The notes: generated from the letters alone by a model not told the origin. DNA of 57,028 nucleotides from CAZUTK01 sp964623265 (GCA_964623265.1 CAZUTK010000010.1:1-57028), one strand, 5' to 3'; positions 16,092 to 24,844 are shown, numbered from the stretch's first letter. Numbers and translations: made by a program.

Positions 16092-16372
16092 CCGCCTTCC
16101 GCCGACAAGACCGAACCGATGAAAATGCCGATTCCGCGGTCTACTTCCTGCTGGATTTCCGGGTAGCGGCGTTCGAGAAGAGCGCGCTTTTCTCGATCCG
16201 TCACTTCCACGCCGTTTTCCAGTGCAATCCGTTCCGCCAGAACCAGATTTTCGAGCACTTTGCGAATCACCAGCGCCGTGCGCTGTGGAGGAGCGTTCTC
16301 AATGACTTCCTTCAGCTTCGCCTGAAGCTGCTCCCCGTAGTTTTCACTGATTACGAAAGGATCAAAGGACAT
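16088..16372 (-). CDS. Small helical protein of unknown function in the Fe-S operon
   Basis: 94 aa, mostly helical and charged, with no cysteine and no signal peptide. The family is not recognised. It overlaps queH by four bases and lies 15 bp after the PP-loop gene, so it is co-translated with tRNA-modification genes and may be an accessory subunit of one of them. The only striking segment is V-T-D-R-E-K-R-A-L-L-E-R-R-Y-P near residue 57. Confidence 0.65.
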   Translation of the reverse strand: MSFDPFVISENYGEQLQAKLKEVIENAPPQRTALVIRKVLENLVLAERIALENGVEVTDREKRALLERRYPEIQQEVDRGIGIFIGSVLSAEGG

Positions 16373-16387
16373 TTGCGATCTGCGCCG

Positions 16388-17434
16388 TCAGGTAATGATA
16401 TATTTTTCTGTTTCTTCCGGGGGCATCGGCCGAACGGTGAAAGCGCGGGAAAAGCCGTTCTTTTCGCAGAGGACGCGAACCGAAGGCATCTCGCGGCCGT
16501 CGCTGTAGCGCGCCAGGACGCGCGCGCAGCATTCCAGATCGGCATCGGTCAAGTCCCCTTCCGCCAAGCCCAGCGGACCGACCACTTCTTCCGCCCGCAG
16601 CATCCATCTGCCCCGGGTGTAGTTTTCCAGAAAGTCGTTTTCGGCTTCGTCTCTGCCGAGGATGATTTTCAGTTTATCGTCCAGCCGCAGGTGCCGACCC
16701 ACTTTCAGTAGGAGGAAATCTTCGAGACGAACAGTCTGCTGCGGGGGGAGATGCCGCAGGAAATCGAAGAATTTTCTGCCGAAAGCCGGATCCGTCAAAT
16801 AGCAGCAGCCGCCGGCGGGCTGTGGGAAATCCGCGATACCGAATTCCTCCGCAAGGTGCAGCTGCGGCTTGCGGGAACGCCCCGAAAAATCCATCAGCTG
16901 ATCGCGGTTCACCCAGCCGCGGCGTTCGACTTCCGTCTCCGGCAGTTTCTTCGCGCTTAAGGGCCTAAGCAGAAAGCCTTCGAGGCCGCTCTGTTTCTCG
17001 ATTTGGCGCAGGGTGGTGCGGTACTGAGTCATCGGCCGCTGGCCCAGCACTTCGCCCGTGAAGATGAAATCCGCGCCGAGATCCGGCATCATCTCCTTCG
17101 CCTTGCGCAGCATCATAATGCGGCAATCCACGCAGGGATTGGCGTTTTTCCCGTATCCCCAGCGGGGATTGGTGACGATCCGGATGTATTCTTCCGCGAC
17201 ATCCACGATTTCCAGAGGGAAGCCGAGATCCGATCCTGCGCGCAGGGCTTCGTTGCGCGGAATTTTGCTGGAATTCTTCTTGCGACGAATCTGCCGCCGG
17301 GTATCCGCGATGCAAAATCCGGTGGAGAAATTGACTCCGACGACCTCGATCCCCTGCCGCTGCTGCAGCAGACAAGCCGCCAGGGTGCTGTCCAAACCAC
17401 CGGAAATCAACCCTAAAGCGCGAATTTTTTTCAT
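16388..17434 (-). CDS. PP-loop ATPase, MnmA/ThiI-like tRNA sulfurtransferase
   Basis: 348 aa. The PP-loop S-G-G-L-D-S is at 11-16 and binds ATP to adenylate a tRNA base before sulfur transfer. The segment N-P-C-V-D-C near residue 130 and A-G-G-C-C-Y-L-T near 230 give cysteine pairs typical of Fe-S or persulfide-using thiolases. The C-terminal 100 residues look like the NFACT-R_2-type RNA-binding domain often fused to such proteins. It is shorter and differently built than standard MnmA, so which uridine it modifies is open. It overlaps the DUF59 gene by four bases; sulfur would come from the NifS encoded downstream. Confidence 0.75.
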   Translation of the reverse strand: MKKIRALGLISGGLDSTLAACLLQQRQGIEVVGVNFSTGFCIADTRRQIRRKKNSSKIPRNEALRAGSDLGFPLEIVDVAEEYIRIVTNPRWGYGKNANPCVDCRIMMLRKAKEMMPDLGADFIFTGEVLGQRPMTQYRTTLRQIEKQSGLEGFLLRPLSAKKLPETEVERRGWVNRDQLMDFSGRSRKPQLHLAEEFGIADFPQPAGGCCYLTDPAFGRKFFDFLRHLPPQQTVRLEDFLLLKVGRHLRLDDKLKIILGRDEAENDFLENYTRGRWMLRAEEVVGPLGLAEGDLTDADLECCARVLARYSDGREMPSVRVLCEKNGFSRAFTVRPMPPEETEKYIIT

Positions 17435-17754
17435 TCCATCATATCCGGACTGAAACCCAGTCTCTTTTTGGCTTCGTCGCTCATCATATTCGGATTCCAG
17501 GGCGGGCTGAAAACGATCTGGACGGTCGCCGTAGCGGCGCCGGTTTGCTGCAGGATGGCTCGTTCGGCATCCTGCTTGATGGTATCGTGCAACGGACAGC
17601 CCTGCGCCGTCAAGGTCATGGCTACTTTGACGTCGTCACCGTCTATCTTCACGTCATAGACGAAGCCCATATTCACGACATCAATCCCGATTTCGGGATC
17701 CTGCACGGTTTTCAGGGCGTTCATCACGGACTCTTCGGTAATCATCGGCATCAC
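17431..17754 (-). CDS. SufT/PaaD-like DUF59 Fe-S maturation protein
   Basis: 107 aa, a single DUF59 (MIP18) domain: V-Q-D-P-E-I-G-I-D-V-V-N-M-G-F-V, then T-A-Q-G-C-P-L-H-D with the conserved cysteine, then F-S-P-P-W. Members help insert Fe-S clusters into target proteins. It overlaps mrp by four bases at its start and the PP-loop gene by four bases at its end. Together with the Mrp N-terminus and the NifU fusion, this is the third DUF59 domain in one operon and the only one that retains the cysteine. Confidence 0.87.
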   Translation of the reverse strand: MMPMITEESVMNALKTVQDPEIGIDVVNMGFVYDVKIDGDDVKVAMTLTAQGCPLHDTIKQDAERAILQQTGAATATVQIVFSPPWNPNMMSDEAKKRLGFSPDMME

Positions 17755-18812
17755 CTCTCAAGTTCCTGCTTCAAGGAATTCCATAGATCACGATAACAGC
17801 GAGCCGCATCGGAATCCGGATCGGATAGGACGACGGGGTATCCGACGTCGGATTGCTCGCGGGTGCGCAGATCCAGCGGCAGGCTCCCGAGAAGCGGGAT
17901 GCCCAGTTGTTCCGCTTCTCTTCTGCCGCCGCCTTCGCCGAACAGGTGGGCGACGTGCCCGCACTGCGGGCAGCGGTAGTAGCTCATATTTTCGATGATG
18001 CCGAGCACGGGCACGTGAACCTTCTGAAACATCACGGCGCCGCGGCGCACATCGGAAAGGGCGATATCCTGCGGCGTTGTCACGACCAGCGCGCCGTCCA
18101 TCAGGAATTTCTGGGCGAGGGTGAGCTGGACATCGCCGGTGCCGGGCGGGAGATCCAAGAATAGGAGGTCTAAATCGCCCCAGAGGGTATCGCCCAACAG
18201 CTGCTCCAGAGCTTTATGCAGGATCGGTCCGCGCCAGATCAGCGGCTGATCGGTTTCGATCAGGTAGCCGATGGACATCGTCTTCAAGCCGAATTTTTCC
18301 ACCGGTAACAAGCCGTCATCGCTGCCCTGGGGCTTCTCCTTCACTCCCAGGAGGATGGGCAGGCTGGGACCGTAGATGTCCGCATCCAGCAAGCCGACCT
18401 TCCAGCCGGATAGAACCGCCGTGCAAGCCAAGTTTACGGCGACCGTGGATTTGCCCACTCCGCCTTTGCCGGAGGAGATGGCGATCAGCTTTTTCACTCC
18501 CGGCAGCGGCTGGGGATTGTACACAGAAGAGGAATCCGGAACGGCTTTCTGCCCTTCCTGGCGCAGAAGCTCCACTTCCACCAACTTGAATCCGGACTCT
18601 TTCTTCAGCAGCGCCAGCGCTTCTTCGTGAATCTGCGCGGCGATCTTATCCTCCACGTTGTGCATCAAGAGCTGCACGACCAACGTGCCGGATTCGATCT
18701 TCACGTCATGCACCATTCCAAACGACACGATGTCTCTGGAATAGCCGGGATATTTCACCTTGCGCAAAATATCCAGGACCGGGGTCGGTCCCTGATCTCC
18801 CTCGTGGGTCAC
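17751..18812 (-). CDS. mrp: Mrp/NBP35-type Fe-S cluster carrier ATPase
   Basis: 353 aa. An N-terminal DUF59 domain (about 10-85) precedes a P-loop ATPase of the MinD/NBP35 class with the deviant Walker A G-K-G-G-V-G-K-S-T at 115-123. The C-x-x-C of Y-R-C-P-Q-C-G near residue 275 bridges a cluster between two subunits in the family. It carries assembled [4Fe-4S] clusters to apoproteins in the cytoplasm. It is the second gene of the operon, 13 bp after the regulator. Confidence 0.93.
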   Translation of the reverse strand: MTHEGDQGPTPVLDILRKVKYPGYSRDIVSFGMVHDVKIESGTLVVQLLMHNVEDKIAAQIHEEALALLKKESGFKLVEVELLRQEGQKAVPDSSSVYNPQPLPGVKKLIAISSGKGGVGKSTVAVNLACTAVLSGWKVGLLDADIYGPSLPILLGVKEKPQGSDDGLLPVEKFGLKTMSIGYLIETDQPLIWRGPILHKALEQLLGDTLWGDLDLLFLDLPPGTGDVQLTLAQKFLMDGALVVTTPQDIALSDVRRGAVMFQKVHVPVLGIIENMSYYRCPQCGHVAHLFGEGGGRREAEQLGIPLLGSLPLDLRTREQSDVGYPVVLSDPDSDAARCYRDLWNSLKQELER

Positions 18813-18825
18813 ATTGCACTCCTGG

Positions 18826-19290
18826 TTAGGTGGATGCTACCGGCGCTTGCGGCGTTTGCAGCCATTTCATGCGGCTGCGGTGGCGGTTGGCGCTTTCCAT
18901 CATATCATAGAGGGTCACCTTTTCGAGTTCGCGGTAGAGCGAGGCTTCCGCGCGGCTGAAGGCTTCCCGGATCAGACAATCCTCATCTGCGGCGCATTTG
19001 CGGCGGGCGCTCAAAGACGTATAAAGCGGGGTTGCGCCCTCAATTGCCTGGATGACGTCGCGCAGCGTGATCCCGCGAGGATCCCGCGCCAGAAGATACC
19101 CGCCGCGCGCTCCGCGGAAGGATTTCACCAAGCCGGCTTTTGCCAGCAGTTGAAACACCTTCGCCAAATAGCTGACGGGGAGATTCTGTGCTTTCGCGAT
19201 GTCCGTCACCAGCACGGCTTCGTTCTGCGGCTGCAACGCAAGATAAAGCATGCCGTGAATGGCGTATTCACAACCGACCGAGATCTGCAT
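18826..19290 (-). CDS. Rrf2-family (IscR-like) transcriptional regulator
   Basis: 154 aa from the ATG at 19290, giving the family start M-Q-I-S-x-x-x-E-Y-A-x-H-G; the frame is open to 19338 but that would overlap the promoter -10. The winged helix covers about 1-80 (L-P-V-S-Y-L-A-K-V-F-Q-L-L, G-A-R-G-G-Y-L-L). Only C99 and C105 stand where IscR has three cysteines, plus C7 near the N-terminus, so its cluster ligands are uncertain. First gene of the Fe-S operon. A strong promoter and a direct repeat sit just upstream, so it probably represses its own operon. Confidence 0.87.
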   Translation of the reverse strand: MQISVGCEYAIHGMLYLALQPQNEAVLVTDIAKAQNLPVSYLAKVFQLLAKAGLVKSFRGARGGYLLARDPRGITLRDVIQAIEGATPLYTSLSARRKCAADEDCLIREAFSRAEASLYRELEKVTLYDMMESANRHRSRMKWLQTPQAPVAST

Positions 19291-19298
19291 AGCGCGTT

Positions 19299-19314
19299 TT
19301 CGGATAATTCGGAT
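19299..19314 (-). promoter_or_regulatory. Direct-repeat operator candidate in the rrf2 leader
   Basis: On the minus strand the leader reads ATCCGAA-TT-ATCCGAA, two identical 7-mers 9 bp apart (plus strand 19308-19314 and 19299-19305). It lies between the predicted transcription start near 19320 and the ATG at 19290, where a bound regulator would block transcription. Which protein binds is unknown; autoregulation by the Rrf2 protein is the simplest guess. Confidence 0.4.
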
Positions 19315-19326
19315 TGTATTTGTCGC

Positions 19327-19355
19327 AATATAACGCATTCAAAGGGTGAAGTCAA
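19327..19355 (-). promoter_or_regulatory. Sigma70-type promoter of the Fe-S operon
   Basis: On the minus strand, TTGACT (19350-19355) and TATATT (19327-19332) are separated by exactly 17 bp. The predicted start of transcription near 19320 leaves a leader of about 30 nt before the ATG at 19290. Confidence 0.75.
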
Positions 19356-19429
19356 GCGGATTCTCCATTTTTCGCTTTGAAATTTCCGCGGGTTTCGTAT
19401 ATTGATGCAGTCCTGCAAGGGAGCGTAAT

Positions 19430-20671
19430 ATGCGCAAAGCCATCCTGACCCTCTTCATCGCGATTTTATCGGTAAATGTTTCCGCCGCCCGCATCATCCA
19501 GGTGGTGAGTGCGGGGTCGGGGGATTCTGTCGTCAGCGCCGGCGCAGCAAATCGGTTCGGTGATCTGCAGCAGGCGATTGACGCCGCCGCAGATGGGGAC
19601 TCCCTGTTTCTCGGTCCGGGCACTTTCGAGGCGGCGCCCCGAATCTTCACGGAAGAGCTTTGCGGAAACTGTCAGAACCATCGAACCGCCGTAACCGCCA
19701 GCCGTGGATTCCTGATCGAAGGGAAAGCGCTGCACTTGATCGGATCAGGACAGCAGGAGACGGTTTTACGGACCAACGCCGGCTACGGCATCCTGTTCCT
19801 GAACAGCCGGGGATCGAGCATCTGCGATCTCAGCGTCAGCGGCGGCAAACGGGATCCCGACGGGAATGCCACCGACGCCGCCATCGTCGCGAAATTCAGC
19901 ACGGTGCTCGTGGAACGCGTCTTGGTGCTGGATAATGTAGATCGAATTGACACCCTGGTAGTGGGCGTCGGCGGGATTTTCGGGCGGGAGGATTCGGAAC
20001 TGACCATCCGAAATTGCATCATCCGAAATAACGGCTGGGACGGCATCGCCCTGTACCGGGGCGCCGTCGCCTACATCGCAGACAACACGATCGCGCAAGG
20101 CCGGGGCGTCGGGATCGGGATCACCTGGGACGCCGCAGCGACTCTGCTGCGCAACCGCATCAGCGATTACTGGAAAGGGATCGGGACGTTCGGCGCATCC
20201 CGAGCGATCGTCGCGAACAATCTGGTGAAAAATTGCCTGGGATGGGGAATCATCGCCACCGGCACGTCCTATCTCGATGCCGTCAACAACAACATCGTGC
20301 ACAACGGCAACTGCGGCTTCGCCATCTGGAGCGACGAATGCCGCGGCCGTCTGGTGAACAACATCATCCTCTACAACGGCTGGAAGGAGGAGTGGGTAGC
20401 TCCCCAGGTCGGGATCTGGAACAACGGCAAAGCGGAGAACTTCATCATCGCCCACAACGACGTCTGGGGAAACGTCAAGGGCAATTATGAGAACCTGCCG
20501 GATCTGACGGGGCGGGACGGAAATTTATCCGTTGACCCGCTATTTCGATCCGACGATGACTACCGCCTCCTAGAGGATTCCCCCTGCCGGCGCGCCGGAT
20601 CTCCGGAATTGAGTCAAGGAGACGGCGGGGTCAGCGATATAGGAATGTACGGCGGACCCGGAGCGCGTTGA
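19430..20671 (+). CDS. Secreted right-handed parallel beta-helix protein
   Basis: 413 aa with a signal peptide (residues 1-20, ending V-S-A-A). The rest is a pectate-lyase/NosD-like beta-helix: repeated rungs with N-N-x-I or R-N-x-I turns, for example I-R-N-N-G-W-D-G-I, I-A-D-N-T-I, V-N-N-N-I-V-H-N-G and V-N-N-I-I-L-Y-N-G. The ending S-P-C-R-R-A-G-S-P and D-I-G-M-Y-G-G-P is typical of the family's capping rungs. No catalytic set for pectate lyase is obvious, so the substrate is unknown. An AAGGGAG ribosome-binding site precedes the ATG. It is divergent from the rrf2 operon. Confidence 0.85.
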   Translation: MRKAILTLFIAILSVNVSAARIIQVVSAGSGDSVVSAGAANRFGDLQQAIDAAADGDSLFLGPGTFEAAPRIFTEELCGNCQNHRTAVTASRGFLIEGKALHLIGSGQQETVLRTNAGYGILFLNSRGSSICDLSVSGGKRDPDGNATDAAIVAKFSTVLVERVLVLDNVDRIDTLVVGVGGIFGREDSELTIRNCIIRNNGWDGIALYRGAVAYIADNTIAQGRGVGIGITWDAAATLLRNRISDYWKGIGTFGASRAIVANNLVKNCLGWGIIATGTSYLDAVNNNIVHNGNCGFAIWSDECRGRLVNNIILYNGWKEEWVAPQVGIWNNGKAENFIIAHNDVWGNVKGNYENLPDLTGRDGNLSVDPLFRSDDDYRLLEDSPCRRAGSPELSQGDGGVSDIGMYGGPGAR

Positions 20672-20720
20672 TTTCCACCGACAGACTCTACACTTTTCTG
20701 AATTTATGTAATTCTGTATT

Positions 20721-23318
20721 TTATTCGACTTTCGCCCGCCCGATATTCACGAAGTGATAATCGCTGGTGCTCAGATACTTGCGAGCCGCGCTTTCGACCT
20801 GCTTCGCCGTAACCGTTTCCAATTTCTTCGGAAACTCCTCGAAGAACTGATACCCCAATCCCAACGCTTCCCAGCTGCCCAAACCGTCGGCGACGCCTTG
20901 ATTGGTCTGGTAGATCATGCTGTGGCGAGTGGATTCATCCTGTTTCGCCAGCGCCAGGTCATCCGCGGACACGGGCTTGCTCAGGAATGCCTGCAGATCC
21001 GCCAGCACGCCTTGGCGCGCCCGGTCGAAGTTCTCGTCTGAGACTCCCATCTCGAAGTAAAAGCGCGATTGTCCCATTGCGGGGAACATCCGCGTCCACA
21101 TACGGTAGGCGATGCCCACGTCGTAAATCCACTTGTAAAACAGCTTCGTGGAGAGGATGCGTTTAGCCAAGATCATCGGCAGGAAATCGGGATCCGCGGC
21201 TCTGGGAGCCAGCCAGGAGTAGTTGAACGTGTTTTGGTCTTTATCTTTGAAGACGCCGCGCGCCTGAATGCCCTTTGCGGGTTTATCCTTCGCCGGTTTG
21301 ATCGCGGGCGGCGATTGCGCCGGTTGATTTCCCCAGAGAGCGCTCAATTCCTGCAACAGCTTCGCGGCGTCGAAATCTCCTGCAGCGGCGACGACGATAT
21401 CGGCGGGGACGAAAGCTCTTCGATAATACTCGAGGACATCTTCGCGCGAAAGGCTTCGGATGTCCGATTCCGCGCCGATGACGAGGCGGCGGTAGGGGCT
21501 GGCTTGGTACAGGTCGGCGAGCGCTTCGCGGTGCGTGTATTCCCAGGGCTGATCCTCGACTGCTTTGACCGCCTGGAGTTGATCATCCCGCGACCGGCTG
21601 AATTCGCTTTCAGGAAAAGTCGGGTGAAACAGCATCTGATCCAGCAGGTGCAATCCCCCGCTCATCCGATCGGATAAGCCGGTGAACCCCGCCTGCAGGT
21701 AATCGCCGGCGGCGTAATTCCAGAGATGGATCCCCAGGCGCTCTTTTTCGGCTTGAAATTCTTCGCGCGTGTACTTCTCCGTGCCCCGGTCCAGCAGGGC
21801 GGCGGTGAGATACGCGACGCCGGATTTTCCGTCCGGTTCCAGCCATTGTCCGCCGCGGATGAAGACGGAGACGCAGGCGGTGGGCGAAGCGTGATCCTCG
21901 CGGGCGATCAAAGTCAAGCCGTTGGGCAGTTGGATGTATTGGGTCGCTGCTGCGGCGGCGGCGACAGCGGCTTGCGGCTGTTTCCAAGCGTATTCCGCCG
22001 CGACAGGGGCGTAATCCCGGATGGGGGATCCGTTGGGAACGATGATCGCGAGCGTGGCGTTGGTGGGGTCGAGATACTGCCGGGCGACTCTGCTCAAATC
22101 TTCCAAACGAACAGAGCGTATGAGATCCTGCATCTGCACCGCCAGCGTCTGCGCCTTGCGAACGGCGAAAAGGGTGTTGTTCTCCGCCTGCCCCATATAG
22201 GTTTCGTTCGCCATAATATCTTCGGCGATGAGCTTCTCCTGAGCCGCCTTCAGCTCTTCGGCGGTGATTCCCTGGATCGCCAGCCTCTGGATCTCTGCGA
22301 AAACCTTCTGCATCGCGCGCTCTTCCTGCTGCGGATCGCACTGCAGCCCGACGTACAGAAGCGACGCATCGCGCATCCATTCCGGATAGGAATACACGTA
22401 GAGCACCAGATTCTCATCCAGCTTCAGGGTTTTTTCCAGGCGGGAGGTGCCTCCTGCGCCGAGAATGTAGGAGAGGACCCGCAGGGCAGGGGTATCCGCG
22501 GAGGCGGTCGGGGGAAGATGATAACCCATCAGGACATAGGTGGATGAGACTTGCATTGAATCGGACGTTTGGCGAAAAGCGGTCTGCGGCGGCTCCACTC
22601 TACCCGATTCGAAACTGATGCGCCCGGGCCGATATCCGCCGAAGGTTTCGCGGATTTGTCGAATCATCTCATCCGTTTGGAAATCGCCCACCACCGTCAT
22701 AACGATCTGATTGGGGACGTATCGTTCCTCGTAGAATGTCTTCAATTTATCGTAATCCGCAGTGCGGATGACTTCCGGCAAGCCGATGGTAGTGGGATAA
22801 TAAGGGCTGTTGGTGAAAGCCGCCTTGAAGAGCATCTCGTAGACTCTGCCAGCTGGGTTGTCGGCGTAGCTCATCTTGTACTCTTCCATAACGATGGTGC
22901 GTTCCTTCAGGATGGAAGCCGAATCCGGCTTCAGATCCATCATAAAATCCGCCAGCCGCCAGATAGCTTCCTCAAAATTGCTCGTCGGGACGGTCATCCC
23001 GTAGGCGGTGCCGTCGTCATAGGTGTAGATGCGCTCTTCGCCGAGCACATTCATCCTGCGGCGGAACTCCGTCTCCCCTTGCCGCTTCGAACCGCCGCGG
23101 GCGATCAGGTGCTCGTAGAAGTGCGACAAACCTGCGATGTCCTGGGTCTCCGTGCGGCTGCCTCCATCCACCACGGAAAATAGTGAGATAAGCGGTTTGG
23201 AGTGATCTTCGCGGGTATACAGCGTCAGCCCGTTTTCCAGGACGGTTAAACGGAAGTCGCCGGAGGCGGACAGAACGGCAGGCGTAAGAACCATCAGGAT
23301 CCAAGCGAGTTTTTTCAT
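20721..23318 (-). CDS. M16 (pitrilysin) family zinc peptidase, two-half
   Basis: 865 aa with a signal peptide (about 1-19), so probably periplasmic or exported. The N-terminal half has the inverted zinc motif H-F-Y-E-H near residue 66, with a downstream glutamate region around 140. The C-terminal half starts near residue 460 (I-Q-L-P-N-G-L-T-L-I) and lacks H-x-x-E-H, as expected for the inactive partner half that closes the chamber. M16 enzymes degrade small peptides or trim proteins. It lies alone, convergent with the beta-helix gene. Confidence 0.92.
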   Translation of the reverse strand: MKKLAWILMVLTPAVLSASGDFRLTVLENGLTLYTREDHSKPLISLFSVVDGGSRTETQDIAGLSHFYEHLIARGGSKRQGETEFRRRMNVLGEERIYTYDDGTAYGMTVPTSNFEEAIWRLADFMMDLKPDSASILKERTIVMEEYKMSYADNPAGRVYEMLFKAAFTNSPYYPTTIGLPEVIRTADYDKLKTFYEERYVPNQIVMTVVGDFQTDEMIRQIRETFGGYRPGRISFESGRVEPPQTAFRQTSDSMQVSSTYVLMGYHLPPTASADTPALRVLSYILGAGGTSRLEKTLKLDENLVLYVYSYPEWMRDASLLYVGLQCDPQQEERAMQKVFAEIQRLAIQGITAEELKAAQEKLIAEDIMANETYMGQAENNTLFAVRKAQTLAVQMQDLIRSVRLEDLSRVARQYLDPTNATLAIIVPNGSPIRDYAPVAAEYAWKQPQAAVAAAAAATQYIQLPNGLTLIAREDHASPTACVSVFIRGGQWLEPDGKSGVAYLTAALLDRGTEKYTREEFQAEKERLGIHLWNYAAGDYLQAGFTGLSDRMSGGLHLLDQMLFHPTFPESEFSRSRDDQLQAVKAVEDQPWEYTHREALADLYQASPYRRLVIGAESDIRSLSREDVLEYYRRAFVPADIVVAAAGDFDAAKLLQELSALWGNQPAQSPPAIKPAKDKPAKGIQARGVFKDKDQNTFNYSWLAPRAADPDFLPMILAKRILSTKLFYKWIYDVGIAYRMWTRMFPAMGQSRFYFEMGVSDENFDRARQGVLADLQAFLSKPVSADDLALAKQDESTRHSMIYQTNQGVADGLGSWEALGLGYQFFEEFPKKLETVTAKQVESAARKYLSTSDYHFVNIGRAKVE

Positions 23319-23411
23319 ATGATGTCTCTATGTTGAATTCGATTCATCTTCTTGGAGCATCTTAAAAGTATCCATCCATTAACTTTTAAGCTATAACGTC
23401 GCAAATCGGAT

Positions 23412-23828
23412 TTATTCCGGTCGCATTTTCAGCGCCGCCAATTTTCGCACGACTCCCACGTCCGCGGCGGTGCGGATCTCCAGCCGGAATCCCGTCCCTT
23501 CGGGATATTTCCGCGCGGATCGGATGATCTCTTGAACGTCCCGCGGCAGATCGCTTTTGAGCGCCGCCGCGACAGATCGGTCGCTCAGTATAAAAGCCGT
23601 CAAAAAATGATCTTTTTCGGGTATCAGATAGAGGATCCTGTGTTTCTTTTGCAATAAACGCAGCGACCAGCCATATTTCGCACCGGAATGTTTCCATTCA
23701 AATACGATGGGGGGATATTCGAGTTGGATTGCTCGGATGATTTCATCCCAGCAGCGTTTGGAAGGACCCAGGGCATTCGACAAGTCAAGATCGTTGGGCG
23801 GGTGGGATTTTTCAAGGAAGACGCTCAT
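23412..23828 (-). CDS. DUF3788 family protein
   Basis: 138 aa, cytosolic. It matches the DUF3788 pattern in my judgement: W-D-E-I-I near residue 28, then E-W-K-x-S-G-x-K-Y-G-W-S-L-R-L at 45-58, and a C-terminal G-T-G-F-R-L-E-I-R. The role of the family is not established. It lies 93 bp upstream of the M16 gene on the same strand. Confidence 0.65.
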   Translation of the reverse strand: MSVFLEKSHPPNDLDLSNALGPSKRCWDEIIRAIQLEYPPIVFEWKHSGAKYGWSLRLLQKKHRILYLIPEKDHFLTAFILSDRSVAAALKSDLPRDVQEIIRSARKYPEGTGFRLEIRTAADVGVVRKLAALKMRPE

Positions 23829-24129
23829 TGTTTCATCCTTTTATCTTCAGCTTGGATGAGGTTTCGCATCCGAACTGCGGCTGATTTTCGATTGCGCGGG
23901 CGAATTTCCGACTAAAGGCAACCGGTAATATACTCCCTTTTATCATCCGGATCAAGAAAAATCTCGCCATCGTCGGAATTCCCGCTTCACCGCTGATGCG
24001 AAGAAACCGCTGACGATTCTTAACGGGATATTAACAATTTTTCCCGCGCACAGGCATATTTCGCTTGCATTTCTCGGGGGCGCTGGAGTATATTGAGATC
24101 GTTTATACGAGCTAATGCGAAGGTCAACG
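23829..24129. other. Intergenic region upstream of phoB
   Basis: About 300 bp between divergent genes. Apart from the TTAAC-type repeats at 24020-24036, it holds a possible promoter TTGCAT (24065-24070), 18 bp, TATATT (24089-24094) about 35 bp before phoB. No convincing small gene or RNA was seen. Confidence 0.4.
24020..24036 (+). promoter_or_regulatory. Two-copy TTAAC repeat with 11-bp spacing, possible Pho box of phoB
   Basis: TTAACG (24020-24025) and TTAACA (24031-24036) are spaced one helical turn, the arrangement bound by PhoB/PhoP dimers. A related CTGACG lies 10 bp before the first. The same motif makes a four-copy array upstream of the porin at 28119. No ideal -10 stands at the classic distance, so the link to a promoter is weaker here. 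Confidence 0.45.
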
Positions 24130-24843
24130 ATGTTAGAAACGACATCAACAACCACCATTCTGGTCGTGGATGACGAAGAGGAGATTCTGGAGCTGATTGA
24201 GTATCATCTCGCGCGGGAAGGCTACCGAGTCATCACGGCGACAAACGGGGAAACCGCTCTGCGCCTCGCCGAAAAGGATCGGCCGGATCTGATCATCCTG
24301 GATTTGATGCTCCCCGGGGTGGATGGTTTGCAGGTGTGCAAGATTCTGAAGAATTCGCCGGGGACGAAGGACACTGCGATCGTCATGCTGACCGCCAAGG
24401 GCGAAGAAGCGGACATCGTAGTGGGTCTGGAATTGGGCGCGGATGATTACATCACGAAGCCTTTCAGCCCGCGCGTGCTCACAGCGAGGATCAAATCCGT
24501 TCTCCGCAGGAAAAAAGCGGCGCAGGACGAAGAAACGGGATCCGCGCTGCAATATGAAGGAATGCATATTGATCCGGATCGCCACGAAGTTTTGCTGGAT
24601 GATGAGCCGGTGGAACTGACGGCGACGGAATTTCGACTGCTCCACTTTTTGGCGAAACGTCCCGGCTGGGTGTTCACCCGCGATCAAATCGTGGATGCCG
24701 TTCGGGGTGAAAATTATCCTGTCACCAGCCGCAGTGTGGATGTGCACATCGTCTCGCTGCGGAGAAAACTCGGAAAATACGGTGACAGGATTGACACCGT
24801 ACGCGGCGTCGGTTACCGATTTCTCGAACCGTACGAATCCTGA
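24130..24843 (+). CDS. phoB: PhoB-type phosphate response regulator
   Basis: 237 aa from the ATG at 24130, which has GAAGG seven bases upstream; an in-frame ATG at 24115 lacks this. The receiver domain has acidic residues D14-D15, the phosphorylated aspartate D58 in L-I-I-L-D-L-M-L-P-G and K110 in Y-I-T-K-P-F. The C-terminal OmpR/PhoB winged helix ends V-R-G-V-G-Y-R-F. It pairs with the kinase one base downstream and is followed by porins and pstSCAB-phoU, which supports phoB over a generic name. Confidence 0.9.
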   Translation: MLETTSTTTILVVDDEEEILELIEYHLAREGYRVITATNGETALRLAEKDRPDLIILDLMLPGVDGLQVCKILKNSPGTKDTAIVMLTAKGEEADIVVGLELGADDYITKPFSPRVLTARIKSVLRRKKAAQDEETGSALQYEGMHIDPDRHEVLLDDEPVELTATEFRLLHFLAKRPGWVFTRDQIVDAVRGENYPVTSRSVDVHIVSLRRKLGKYGDRIDTVRGVGYRFLEPYES

Positions 24844-24844
24844 A

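Noticed and set aside
20672..20720. A+T-rich small hairpin between convergent genes as a terminator
   Set aside because: The stem is only five A/T-rich pairs and the T-run is interrupted.
20721..22000. Missing HxxEH in the C-terminal half of the M16 peptidase as a sign of decay
   Set aside because: The C-terminal half is normally inactive in this family.
24695..24844. N-terminal extension of the PhoR frame into phoB
   Set aside because: It would overlap the phoB winged-helix domain; the GTG at 24845 is followed at once by the family-like basic stretch and membrane segment.
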